This document shows positions 12,123 through 24,967 of a DNA stretch of 64,000 nucleotides, one piece after another. Location: contig JAJEKB010019237.1 of the NCBI GenBank assembly GCA_022393335.1, positions 1 through 64,000 on the forward strand. The letters are read 5' to 3'. Each line of letters opens with the position of its first letter. Position 1 is the stretch's first letter. A program made the translations under genes and the position numbers. This stretch comes from Macrotrachela quadricornifera. Its lineage: Eukaryota > Rotifera > Eurotatoria > Philodinida > Philodinidae. The notes beneath the pieces were generated by a model. That model was not told where the DNA came from, made no database searches, and saw nothing but the letters and a program-made list of their open reading frames with translations.

Positions 12123-12131
12123 CCTTTTATA
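12123..12131 (-). promoter_or_regulatory. TATA box of the secreted-peptide gene
   Basis: TATAAAAGG on the minus strand, about 95 bases upstream of the ATG at 12028. It fits a start site near 12100 with a short leader. Confidence 0.6.
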
Positions 12132-15100
12132 CCTACCTAAGAGAGAGATACGTCCGAGCAGAACTGACGAACTAACAAACAAAATCGAAGAAGAACAATA
12201 GAAAAGAGATATCTAAATAATACGAATGAATATGTTCTTCATATAAAATTCGAGAACGTTCGGTTAATAGAAAGCATTATCTCTCCTATAATACTTTCGA
12301 TTATGCCCTCGTATTTTAAAAAGTAAATCAAAATGTACACGTTCTTGTTAACGAACCCCTAGAATTTTTTTATTTACTTCGATATTATGATCAGTATTTG
12401 TTGACCTAGACTAGAAAAACGATAGGGTGTGATTTTTTTTGTTTGGGGGTCATGAAAAAAATAATAAATAAGTCCAACTTATACTCTAACTTTTCTAGGT
12501 CATTAACGCTAACATAACTGCATTTAGACTGCAATATGTCTATCATTTTAATCATTCATTTAGTTTTTTTTTAATTATCTTATTTTTGTTGTTTTTAAAA
12601 CAAATGATCATTATAACTAGTAATGAAGATGACATGATATTATTAATTCGCTAATTTTACGATTCAAATATTTCTCATAATTTCATATGTTCTATTCATA
12701 GCTTTAAACAAATATATACTAATTTACTAGAACAATGTATTCTAACAAGTTTATAATTTAATTATACAGCAGAAATTTCAATCTTTTTACATTTTGATTT
12801 TTATATTGAAATAAATAATAATAATTACATCATCTTTCAACTCGACTATATAAAATTATCTCAAGATTTTTTTGCATCAGTTTTATTATATGAAATAAAA
12901 TCCACACAATTAATATCTTTTCGTCAAGAATTAATTTGCATTAATCAAACTCTATAGTTTCTCACGTTTAAATTGTAGAAAAAAAAAACATGAACCAATT
13001 TTCATATATTCTAATCGATGTGCACATCATCTTATACAGTTCAACATAATCTTGTTATTTAGATTCATAAAATTTATGAACGAATTGTTTTCTAAAATGA
13101 TTTTAATAAAACATATTTCATAAGATAATATTTCTTATATTGATCAAGCTTATGAAACAGTTTGATAAACGACATCAACTACAGATCATAAAGAACATAA
13201 TAAATTTTCTATAGTAATGTAGATAAAAGTGTGTATCTCGCTTATTTTTGTATAATATTCATTTGAAAATATCGATCCCTGGAAGTTAAACTATACAAAA
13301 AAAAGTTATTTTAACTCTATGGCTTAAAGACATAATATTTTAACTGAAATAATTGTCATACAAGTAAATGGCTGGAACTATTTTCAAATCACTAACGTTT
13401 TTTCAGCTTGAATCTGATTAATTAAGACTTCAACTCGAAATTAAATCACATGTTTTATGTTTTTCTTTCTTTCTTCATATAAAACAAAACATAATGATCT
13501 GCATCATCTAGTCGATTCTAATATATTGAATAGTACTGTAGTTGTATCTCTAAAGCATTGTGATCATAAACGTTACAAGCAGAATTTAGAATTAATTATA
13601 ATTTCATACAACAAAAAAGTAATTTCTACTATCTGAGGTATAAAAGATTTTCTTCAGTATTGCTTATGTTTGTTTTCATGTTTTACTAATAAATGCATTA
13701 TTTAATATTATCTGTGATAATGAATTTGAACGTGCAAATAGATATAATTTTGCTTCTGAATTAAATATATTTATATCGATAGAAATCAAATGACAATTTT
13801 TTCAATATCTTTCATATGTAACCTTGTATAGAAGTTGCATTCAATCGATATCTGAATTTGAGTTTTATCTAATGACACTTCAATTTTCCATTGCACTAAT
13901 GATTTACATATAAACTTTAACAAATTAATTATCAATAACTCTTATAGTAAAAAAACAATCTAACTGATTAATGCAGTATATGATACTGATTGTAAGTGTT
14001 ATGTTAATGAAATACAATGAAACGACTTATGGTTGAAATGATATATACTTTTACACATGCATTCAATGACCTAAGTATGATCATTATTTATGTCTGATTT
14101 TAATGATTTTTTTTTTAAAACTGGTATGAAAATCATGTATTGAAAGTGTTGTTAAGAAATTCAAATGAAATATCATTTATCTACACAAGTTATCAGCAGA
14201 ATAAATTGAATTTAATGTAGTAATCATATTGTTAGATTAACATTTTTCTATATCTATTATATCTTTATATGAAAAATGAAGAATAATGTGTATCGATTGT
14301 ATTCTATAACTTCGAATACGTGTTATTAATTCAGTACTAATATCATATTCAAAATTATTATTTGTAAAATTCTACTCAGTTTTACTATATATTTTTAAAT
14401 TTTGAATAGAATTTTTTAAATAAAAGTTGTCTTATTCTACAAGATAACTTCATCTATTATATAATATCAAAGATTCCTCTCTATTTGATTTCTTTTCAAA
14501 ATATTACATAATTGCTTAAATTGATTGAAAAAATAAAAAAAAATATTTCGAATTTCATCATTAAAGTCCACATTTTATTTTCTCCAATCAGATTCTCGTA
14601 AAATAAAGATAAAGTTTAAACTTTTAGCATACCTTTATTTTTAATCTAATACAAGATTTTCTAAAAAAAAATAAATATCGATAATATTCTTTGATGATTA
14701 TTTTCATTCTTCAACATTACTCTCCCATACTAACACTTTTTTTTTCATTTCTTTGAAAAAAAAACTAATGTAAATCAACCTGTTTATTTGTTACACATCC
14801 TCGTTATATTTTATTTTCTACAAAAAAATAAAAGAAAAAAAAACTCGTTAAGTATTATTATCATGAAATGAACATTGGCTTATCGTCACAATGATCAATA
14901 AAGAAATAAACAAGTTGTGTATTTTATGTGTTAATCAATTCTAAAGAGTATGTCGGCATCACTTTTCTAAATCAACCGTATCATAATATAGAAGCACCAG
15001 TTCCCGATTTTTGGAAGAAAATTTTTCCCGTATCTAAACGAAAATACTACTGTTTTTTTTTGATCTTTTTTTCCAAAAAGAACTATCAGTTAAATCCAAA

Positions 15101-15521
15101 AAAAAAGAAAAGTTAGTTTTATCTCTTATTGTTTACTGATTAATATCAATTGACAAAAAAAAATATATATATACATTATTTGATCAATAAAAACTACCAA
15201 ATGCCATGTTGTTCCTTTTTTTTCTTTGATCTTTGTCAATCAACAGATGAGCTTAGGTGTATTAATTAGTCTGTCTTTTTTCTTTCGTTTTGATGTTCAT
15301 CTATCGATTATTATTATCTTCTGCATTATGATTGGTGAAGAAAATTAAGAGAATTTTTTTTTCTCCTATGAATAGCGATGTTAAATATTATAACTGTCAC
15401 ATTTCATTTCGAAGTTATTTCATAATATACATCATTTCTCAACAAATCAGTTAAGTATTCGTTAAACTCTTTTATATTCAGATACTCTCTTTTTGTATAC
15501 ATATATTCTAGGAGATTAAAT
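12132..15521. other. intergenic, AT-rich, 3.4 kb
   Basis: No exon, repeat array or RNA gene supported. The frame at 14928-15116 is low complexity with no conserved motif. The part next to 15522 probably holds the homeobox promoter. Confidence 0.5.
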
Positions 15522-16157
15522 ATGGATTCATATTATTCTTCACCACCATCATATTATTATCAACCATCATGTCCATTACATGATTCATCTTCATCATATT
15601 TATCTGATTCTTATATTGATCCATATACATCATCATATCAACAACAATCAACTCCATCAACCTCATATTATTATCCATCATATAATGATCAAGCAACATC
15701 ACCAATTGTTTTTTATAATAATTCAACAACAAATATTTATTCTCCACCAACATATTCAATTCCACAACCAACTGTTCAAATTCCATCAACAAATGTTCCA
15801 ATGATTCATTCAACACCATCGTTAAATACCACATTTGAATCAGGTAGAGATATATTTAACTATGAATGAAAATTTTATATTAAATTTCTTTAGCACCACC
15901 AACAGGTCGTCGTCGTCGTCAACGAACTATTTTTTCAAAAGATCAAGTCGATATGCTCGATCAAGTATTTGAAAAAAATCAATATCCAGATATTCAACTT
16001 CGTGAACAACTTTCTGACCGACTTGATGTTCCTGAAGCTCGTATTCAAGTATAATTTATTACTGTAATTTTTCTTATATTTAAATGATTGTTCTTTATAG
16101 GTTTGGTTTAAAAATCGTCGTAGCCGTGCTCGAACAACAACAAAATCAAAATATTAA
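15522..16157 (+). CDS. K50 paired-like homeodomain protein (Otx/Goosecoid type)
   Basis: Three exons, 15522-15843, 15894-16048 and 16101-16157, give 177 residues with all junctions in phase. The first 110 or so residues are rich in Ser, Tyr, Pro and Thr and look disordered. The homeodomain follows from RRRQRTIFSKDQVDMLDQVF through YPDIQLREQLSDRLDVPEAR to IQVWFKNRRSRAR, and the protein stops seven residues later. Lys at homeodomain position 50 (WFKNRR) predicts the TAATCC-type preference of Otx, Goosecoid and Pitx. The intron between positions 46 and 47 is the site common in paired-class genes. The YPD helix-1/2 region and VPEARIQVWFKNRR are closest to Otx/Gsc, but no C-terminal tail or class motif settles which. 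Confidence 0.9.
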
Positions 16158-16434
16158 ATACAAAAATTAATCGTTGAATTTATTTCACGTATAAACTTTT
16201 CTGTAATTTTTATTTTAGTTAATAAAATAATTTCTTGTAAATTCTTAAGACTTTATTTTAAGACAGAATAGATGATGAAAATTTTTTTTTAGGAAAAAAA
16301 ATCTTAGGGATAAAATACAACGTTTTTATCTAATTTAAAGAATGATGAGAAAAAAAGACATGTGTCTATTGGTTGAAGGATAAGAAAAAGACAATTTTTT
16401 TGTCATATATGAATATAATTATATATGAAATAAA

Positions 16435-18460
16435 ATGGATGACGAAAATGAAATCTTTATTAATCGTCAACAATTTCGTCGATTAAAAAGCAGTCGTTTT
16501 CCTGCATTTTGTGTAACATTTAGTTTATTTATTGTTCTTATTATATGTGTAATTATAATATTTCTAACAAGGGAAAAAATTGGTTCCGATTTAACACTTG
16601 ATTCTTTATGGTTTCCATGGGCAGGTAGCGAATCTTGTATTCGTTTAATGGATATTAATGGAGATGGTCTAGATGATGTTATTGTTGCAATATCTGAAGT
16701 AACAGAAATTACAAATCAAATAAAAAATGATAGAAATCGTTCAGCATTTTGTGCTTCATTAAATGTTGAAGAACCGTGTAGTACAACTATTTATGGTATA
16801 CGTGGTTATGATTTTAATATATTATGGTCATTTCGTGTTAAAGAATCTATATTTGAATTAGTCTGTGATATTATGGATATTAATAATGATGGTTATCGAG
16901 ATTGTATTGCAGCTGGACGACGTGCTACGTTAGTAGCATTTGATCCACGTCTTGGAAAAATTTTTTGGGATAATAAGAATATTAAATCACGACGTACATT
17001 ATGGAATTTTTATAATCCTCTTATACTTCCAATTGATGTTGATCATGATAATATGAATGATATTCTTATTTCACATGGTGGAAATCCAACAATACCATCT
17101 GATGTACATGAACGTGAAGCGGGATGTTTATTAATTATTTCAAGTCGAAATGGTAATCAAATAGGTGAACCATATTGGATGCCGGATGGAAAAGAAACGT
17201 ATATGTCACCAATTTTATATGGTAAATCTACTATACTTTTTGGTACAGGAGGTGAAACAGTATCCGGTGCATTATATAGTATATCAATAGATAATATAAT
17301 ACAAGGTAATAATCAATATTTGACTATTATTAAATCATTTGAAAAAGGTATTATGGTACCACCGATTATTATTGATATTGATCATGATGGAATAGATGAT
17401 ATTCTTGTTAGTTGTTTTGATGGAACATTAGAATTAATTAATGGAAAAACAATGACATCATTATGGAGAAGAGTATTTGCTGGATTTGAATTTTATGCTT
17501 CACCAGCACCAGGTGATTTTAATAGTGATTCATATATTGATTTTATGATAATACTTAATTACGGTAAGGAATATATAGAAAAAAAAATATTCTTTTTAGA
17601 ACAATCATATTCGTTTTATTTTTTTTTAGGTGAATGGGATAGATATGATTATAGTCAAGTATTAATTCTTGATGGTTTAACTGGTGAAACAATTTGGAGA
17701 AAAAATAATACATTTGGTGAATTTACATCACCATTAACATTACAAATGGAAAAACATGGTAAATATCAAGATAGTTTTATATATCGACAACGTGGACAAA
17801 CAAATGAACGTATATATTCAAATCATTCATCTGTATTATTTCATGGTATTGGACTTCAAGATGGTGAAATTACTAAGTAGATTATTTTAAAATAATATAA
17901 TTTATTCTTTTCTTTATTTTTTTAATTTTTTTAGAAATGAAAATTCAATTTCATTAAATTCAAATTTTTCTTGTGATGCATTTAAATTAAATGAATCAAT
18001 TGTTAATATATTTTTAACAAATATATATGAAACTCAATTAATAGCTATGATATATCCACCTATGAATAATAAAAATAATCTTTGTAGTGATTATGAACCT
18101 ATGGAACGATCTGGTGGTGCTATTGGTGATCTTAATGGTGATGGAATTTTAGATGCAGTTGATATAACAACATTTATTACAAAATTATTCGAACATAATA
18201 TACAAAATTTTATTGCACATTCAGTTTTAACAAGATTTTCATTAAATATAAATAAAATTGATATTCAAATAGTAGCAAATTATCAAACAGATATATTAAA
18301 TAAAACAAATAATGGAAATCTTCGAAATTCTTTAAAGAAAAATCTATCATTTCAATCAAAAAGAATTTATGATAAAGATTTATATATTATTTCAAAACAA
18401 ACATGGAATGGTTATTTAGGTCGATTTGCTAATAGTCATTATTATCGAAATATTTCATAA
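16435..18460 (+). CDS. FAM234: FAM234-like type II membrane protein with FG-GAP/VCBS repeats
   Basis: Exons 16435-17563, 17630-17876 and 17935-18460 give 633 residues, near the length of animal FAM234B. A short cytoplasmic N terminus precedes one membrane helix (about residues 25-46, FPAFCVTFSLFIVLIICVII). The large outside part follows. It carries Asp-rich calcium-loop-like repeats typical of FG-GAP/VCBS beta-propellers: DINGDGLDDV, DINNDGYRD, DVDHDNMND, DIDHDGIDD, DFNSDSYID and DLNGDGILDA. The CxxxxxEEPCS segment, GRRATLVAFDPRLGKIFW and GLTGETIW fit the FAM234 propeller pattern. Its molecular role is not well established in any animal. Intron 1 (66 nt) has no stop in frame, so its retention would add 22 residues. 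The gene is convergent with the next one, 186 bases away. Confidence 0.8.
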
Positions 18461-18646
18461 TGAATTGAAATTATTTTTTCATTTTAATTATAATCTATTG
18501 TTGTATAATAAAATGAATTCCTTTATATAAAAAAAACTACAATAATTTTTTTTTTTTTTTACAATGGTTAGTTAGAAATATAATGAATGTTTAGTAGTTA
18601 AATAAACTATTGTTAATATACAATAAGAAAACAAGAAAATAGTTTA

Positions 18647-20421
18647 TCAATAGATAGCAGTAAGTGTCGGTGGTATTGTATGACTAATTGTTCCAGTAAA
18701 ATTTGCAATAATTGGTGATAATATATAATTGTATAAAATCGAACCATTATTTTTATTAATACTTACTTGTCCATCAGTTAAATTAGCTGGTTGAATATTT
18801 ATTTGTATATTCAATAAATTTTGTAATTGATTATTTCGTTGATTTATACATTGATTATCACAATTTGTAGAAAATTTTATTATAAAACTAACTATTACAT
18901 GAACTGTACTATTTAAATACCTAAAATATATAAAATATACATCAATATTGATATTTATCTTAATTGTTTATTTTACCAAAATTGTAAGATAATATCATTG
19001 ATTGTAATATTAAATGCATTAGAATCATTAGAAATTTGTACTTGTTGTTTAATCTGATGACATATATAACGGACAAATTTATATTTTATAATAGAAAATA
19101 GATTCAATCAAACAAGAAATAGATTTTTCATATTCTAACAAACATTTCTTTATATATGCTGTTCTATTTAAATCTCGTTAGTAATGCAATTAAATTTCAT
19201 CTTACTGTATGTGTTAATCCGGAATACATTGTCACAGCTCCTGTAAGTGAAATTGGTCCATCATTGGAATTTGCTGCATTTTGTGTGCCTACTTCTCTAA
19301 GTAGAGCAATATAATTATTTTGTGTTGTTGTAACAATTAATACATAATTATTTGCAAGAAATTCTATAATAAAAAAAACAACAATTATTTTTTTAAATTG
19401 TCAAAGATTTATTATTATTTACTATTGCTAACTTGTGTTTGTGTTGATTGATTTGATTCTATATTATTTACGACATTAATAATTTGTGATGTAGAAACAA
19501 TTTCTATAAAAATATAAAATTAATTAATTGAAATAGAAATTTGTATTTTACGTGTAATGATCGTTATATTTTCAATTGGAATATATGGAGTATAAAATGT
19601 AAGTGGATTAGAAAGTATAAAAGAAAGATTTGTATATTCAATAAGAACACGTATAGGTGTCGATAGTTGATTATTTGAACATAATTGTTTAAAAATAATT
19701 GATTGACGAATTTTATCACATGTTCTACATTCTCTTGTATATATAATCAAGAAATCCAATGAAATACTAGAAATCAATATTATTAAATAAATAGAAATTA
19801 AATTCTCTTCTTTTATTCTGCACACCTGATATTATTTAAATTGGTAGTATTAGTTACTATTTTTAATATATAAATATCAAATTTATCTCGATTGTTACTA
19901 GCTGTTAATTGTTGTTTAAGCTATATAAAATCATTTTTACATTTATTTTATTGAAATTTGTATTTCTTACTGCATATTGAATTGACAAATTCATTGCTAA
20001 TCGAGCTTGATCTAATGTTAATATGTCTGTTGTATTGAATGATGATATTAATCGAGCTAAATCTCTTTTTCTCAATATTTGATTCTGATGTAAAGTATAA
20101 TTATTTATTCTAACAGCTATTAAAATGAAATATAATAAAAAAAGAAATCGTTTTTTTTTGTTATAACAAAAATTAATAAATTATACTAGTTAGAATATAT
20201 TGTGTTTTTTCTACTGATTTATTTCCTATATAAAGTGGAATAATTGACAAAATAACCATAGAGCCCATAAAAAATGCAAAACCAATAAAAATAAACATTG
20301 TTAATGAAGGCATTATCATTTGTAACCAAGATTTTCTAAGAATATTTATTTATAAATATTTATGATTATCATATTAGACTTACGTTGAATTAATTGCTTG
20401 TTTCATTGATGAAATCATCAT
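18647..20421 (-). CDS. type II single-pass membrane protein, nine exons, unknown family
   Basis: Nine exons: 20421-20384, 20335-20187, 20116-19971, 19920-19826, 19766-19552, 19503-19423, 19363-19206, 19053-18977 and 18920-18647. All have GT-AG borders and phases that close to 410 residues. A short N terminus (MMISSMKQAINSTKSWLQM) is followed by one hydrophobic helix (about residues 20-46). A long, Asn/Thr-rich extracellular part then carries several N-glycosylation sequons and four or five cysteines, including ECRTC and CDNQC. No enzyme or adhesion domain is recognised. An SEA-like or cache-like fold is possible but not shown. It lies tail-to-tail with the FAM234-like gene and head-to-head with the gene starting at 20828. 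Confidence 0.8.
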
Positions 20422-20827
20422 AGAATTTTTATTTATAAACAAGAAAAAATTTTCTCATTAATTCACTTAAATATTCGAATATTTATACTCTCATTTTTAC
20501 ATTAGATCATATGATAGATATGTAAATAATGTTCCTTTTAGGGATATTTTACATTTTCATGTCCTAAATTGATATTCATTGTTTGAAACATTTAGATAAA
20601 AACTTTTTTTATTGGTTTTTAAGAATATACATGTTATGAATAAAATCGATGGTATCATATTACATCAAAAAAGAGCGAACAAATGAAAGCGATGTTTGAA
20701 TATTTTTCTTTATTAATGCCATCTTTTTTCAATCGAAACAAAAAAAAAAACATAATTGAGTTTTATATTGCACTTAGTTTACAATATATTTTTTGTTATT
20801 TAATAAAGACAAAAAATAATTGTATTG
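20422..20827. other. divergent intergenic region
   Basis: Shared upstream region of two divergent genes. AT-rich; no clear TATA box or operator recognised. Confidence 0.4.
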
Positions 20828-22496
20828 ATGGATCGTCATAGAGCACCAAGTCAAGCATCTATGGATAGAAAACCCAATACATATAAAGATAGTAATACAG
20901 CATCAATTAATAAGCAAAATCAATTACAAAATGAAATTGATAATCTTATTCAACATGGAATTTTAGATCAAATTGTTGAATATGATCCAAAACTTGATTT
21001 TATTTGTGTACCAATTATTACTCGTGATCAAGTTATTAAACAAACACGTCGACAAACATGTGGACTTGTATGGAATTCCATACGATCATCAGCAATAAGT
21101 AAATTAGTACATGAGGATCGTTCTTGTGCTTTTGTAGAGATTCTTCGAATACCAATAGAATGGTCACGTTATGATATCGATCTACTTCTTCTTAAAATTA
21201 AACAAAAGAACTTTCTTAACGGACTTAAAGCTCATTCAGAATATTACATCATCCAATTTTAATAATATTTTTTTCAAATATGGAATACAAATTGAGAATA
21301 GACAAACATTCTGAAACTTTCAAGTTAATCTTTTACTCACTTGGGTCTATAATGATTATTTTGCATGAGATATGGAAGAAATTGTGTATAGAATTTTTAC
21401 AGATTTTTTTATAGAATGATGATTACGAAAGAAAATGCTTTTGAGGTTTTCTTCTATTGATATGATTATCTACTTCGCTCTATAGAAAAAAAAGCAAAAA
21501 TTTTTATACATAATATGTGAATAAAATTTTGCTTTACGCGATGAATTTGTTCGTGTACTTCAAGTAATTCTCAAACGTGATTTTAATGAAGATACAAATA
21601 ATGAAAAAAAATATTCTTATGAATTAAAAGATATTGATTTTACACGAAATATGATTCAATTAGTATTTAGTAGTCGACAAGATGCTGATTTAACTCTTGT
21701 TATATCATTAATACTTTTAATTGAATTTGATATTCCTTGTCGAGAATTTTTTCCTGATACATATATATCACTTTGTTCTCATAATGGTTTAAATGAATAT
21801 TTAAAATTTCATCCAGATATGAATCGAACACGTTTAACACCATATAATTCAATAAAATTTTTATTTGATTATAGTTTAACTGAAGCAAATTTATGTGAAT
21901 ATATATTACAAAAATCTAATCCATTATCAACAATATTAATAAATTTTTTAAAATTAAGAAAAGAATGGACTAAATATATTCAACGAGCAGCTAAATATGC
22001 AACAGATACAATTAAAATGCAAATGCATGCGGATAAACAACGTCAATCAACATGTTCAATTAATTCTATACGATCTGCAACTTCAAATACATCAGCTATG
22101 AATAGTAAATTATCCTTTTTCTTCAATATTAAAAATTATTATTTTTCTTTTTTTTTTTTAGAACTTATGCAAAATAAAGTTCCATTAACAACAGAAATTG
22201 AAGTTGTATTTGAATCGATATTTTCTATATCATTACTTCGTCTTTTATTTTTAACTGTTTGTTCAAAATATAAACAATTTGGTTCCGAACATGATAATGA
22301 TACAGCTTATGCTATTGAAAAAGCTTTACAAATTTTAAGTGATGCATTAGAAAATAATTATCTTGAACATCCGTTTTTTAAAAATACAAATGCTTTGTCT
22401 GATACTTTATTAACACATGAAATAAGTATTAAAATTGGAATAAAAAAAATGATTAAAGAAATGCAACGAGATTGGAAACGAAATATACGTCGATAA
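20828..22496 (+). CDS. unrecognised 404-residue protein, interrupted by a 397-bp segment
   Basis: Three coding blocks: 20828-21134, 21532-22104 and 22162-22496. The last pair is joined by an ordinary 57-nt GT-AG intron that has no stop in frame. The first two join perfectly in phase (SCAF + ALRDEFVRVLQ) only if 21135-21531 is removed, yet that segment has no AG acceptor. It is bounded by a direct repeat TTTTG at 21130-21134 and 21527-21531. Without removal, the first block continues 42 codons to a stop at 21262, and the second block is closed upstream by an in-frame TAA at 21522. The ATG at 20828 is the first Met in frame. The protein is mostly helical and hydrophilic, with a hydrophobic stretch ADLTLVISLILLIEF. 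No known domain was recognised. Confidence 0.65.
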
Positions 22497-24967
22497 ATAT
22501 TTTTCATTTTATTTTTTTGTTTATTACATATATTTTATATTTAGTAACGAAATAAATAGAAGAAAAAGAAATAAAAAAAAAAAAAGTTGTTCTTTTTACA
22601 AGAATTATTGTCTGAAAAAGGTAATCAATTAGATACATGTTTATTTGCATAGGAGACATTTTACTCTTTCTATATGTAACAACAGAATACAACATAACAC
22701 AAAAATAAAATGGTAACCTTGAGTCTTTGATTTTGGCATTTTAAAAGAGAGAGGGAAAGATCGATAGGCACCTATCGTGTGTTGTTATTTTGTCAACATA
22801 GAATTCATCAGTAAACCTCTCTTGTGCGCATACGTCTCTAGTTCTTTTTTTTTTCTCACAAGTCAACATATAAACACCTCCGCTCGTTTTTTCTGTTAGT
22901 ATTTTTTATAAAAAATAACTAAGTAGACGGCTTCTTCGCTTCGTCATCATCATCATCATCATCATGATCATCATCCTTTTCTCCTTCTTTTTCCTTGTCA
23001 CGCACCTTCAATGAATAAAGAAACGACAACGACGACAGTGACGACACCCCGCCTGACAACGACATTGAGGTGGAAAGCATAAAGGACGTTAACATTAAAG
23101 TAGGCAACGAATAATCGACATTCAAATAGAAATACTCATTTTTTTATATTAACGACAACAAAAACAATAATACGTTGCTCATCTACGCACATGTAGTCAA
23201 ACAATATAGAGGTAAGCAAAGAATGTTTTACTATTCCTTAGGAATTACGAAAGGTAGAAAATTTATATAAAAAGATCTGTTTAATAACAATATAAGTATA
23301 TTAACGTTTGGTATATTTTCACAGCCTTGTAGTATATGATACTGTAACTGCGTCATCTGTAGATAAAATCAAATTTTTTTTTCTTCTTATTTATTAAGTC
23401 TTAATTCGATTGGAACTTTGTATTCTTTTTCTTTTTGTATTTGCTTCCGATTATTTTTATGAAATAATCATTCCTTATGTTGCTAACATGCTATTCTCAA
23501 AAAATAATCATTTGTCGGATGCCAGACAACGTACTTTTATAACATACATTTTTTGATCAATATAAGAAAAAAAAAGGGACTATGAGAATAAAATAAGAGG
23601 GAGAAAGAAAAAGATTAACTATTAAAATAAATGGCACAATAAAACGATCGACTAAAAGAGTAAGGGACTATCAAAAATAAAAATTATATATATATGTGAA
23701 GATTGATTGGCTTTTTCTATTAAAATAATTTTTTTTTTCTTTAATATCTCGGAAATCATAACTTTTACTTTTTTGTCATAATAGATGCAAAATTTATGAA
23801 CGCTAAAAAATGATGGAGAATAAACAGAAAAAAAAATCTAGAAAGAACAACTTACAATGTATGATCAAAAGAAAAGTGTTACTTTAATATGTCAGAGTAC
23901 AAATATATATATATATAGATTATTTTTCTTTAAAATAGAAAAAAGGTAATAGGTTATTATGCTATTGGCTAGGTCTTTTCGTCAATTTTAAAGCATTTTA
24001 CGTCATTGTTATATTCAATATGAAATATTTTAAACGATCGATTGAAAATGAATATAAAAGTTATACAGGTAAATATCATGAGATAAGTTAAAGAGATGAC
24101 TAGACAGTATCTTTATATATAGAAGATATATAGAATAAAAAAAAATCATTTTCTTCTTCCTTATATTTTTATTATGGTAAAATCTTAAGTTTTTTTCTTT
24201 CGAATTCAATGAATACATACACATTTTCGCTTCGTTTCTTTCGTCTCACTCATAAACATAAAGCCTATTTCTTTTTTTTCTCTCTTATTGTATAAATGTA
24301 TGAGGAAAGGCTACACCATACATACGTCGACAAGTTTTTAACACACATATATATATGCACTCTGTTACATGTGTATGCAGTTTGAGCCTACTATATATAT
24401 GTTGACACAATTCTTGGTCGCGTCGGCTACTGTTGAATACATATCTATATATATATATATATGTGTGCGTGTGTGTTGATCTTGAACTATACAACGACAA
24501 TACATTGATAACAATGAAAAAGCAATTGATGTAGGAGATGAGTATTATAATAGCTGAAGGTACTAGCTATTGTCAACTCAATCAATGAATAATTATCCTA
24601 CTTCAATTTTGGCAAGATACTCATGGCAATGACAAATTGGCAAAATAATAGATGAGCGTGAGTCAACAGACTATCCTTGATAATGTAAAATTAAGCTGCT
24701 TTTTTATTATGTATAAATAGATACAATAATCAGGGATATTTAGATGACATAATATAATTATCCATTAAGATTGGAAATAGATTAGTAAAACGATCGATTC
24801 TAATCAGATGTAAATGAAATATATTATTTCCCAAGGCAAAGAAAACGTTTAGAGAAAGAAAATAATTAATTTGTTATTTTTAATTAATTTGATATATTAT
24901 TAGAATAAGAAATATTTTTTTTTTTTAATTATTAGGTGTGCTATTCACTGCTTTTTAGCGGTCTCCA
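22497..24967. other. intergenic, simple repeats
   Basis: A CAT trinucleotide run lies near 22943-22965. A TA/TG microsatellite (TATATA then GTGTGT) lies near 24446-24477. The frames at 22919-23125, 24030-24224 and 24285-24500 translate these or neighbouring low-complexity DNA. No gene is supported. Confidence 0.5.

Noticed and set aside
15508..15834. Minus-strand Met/Asn-rich frame
   Set aside because: Antisense shadow of the Ser/Tyr-rich first exon of the homeobox gene.
22919..23125. Frame ending in an Asp-rich run
   Set aside because: The Asp run is a CAT microsatellite read on the minus strand; no splice sites or conserved part support a gene.
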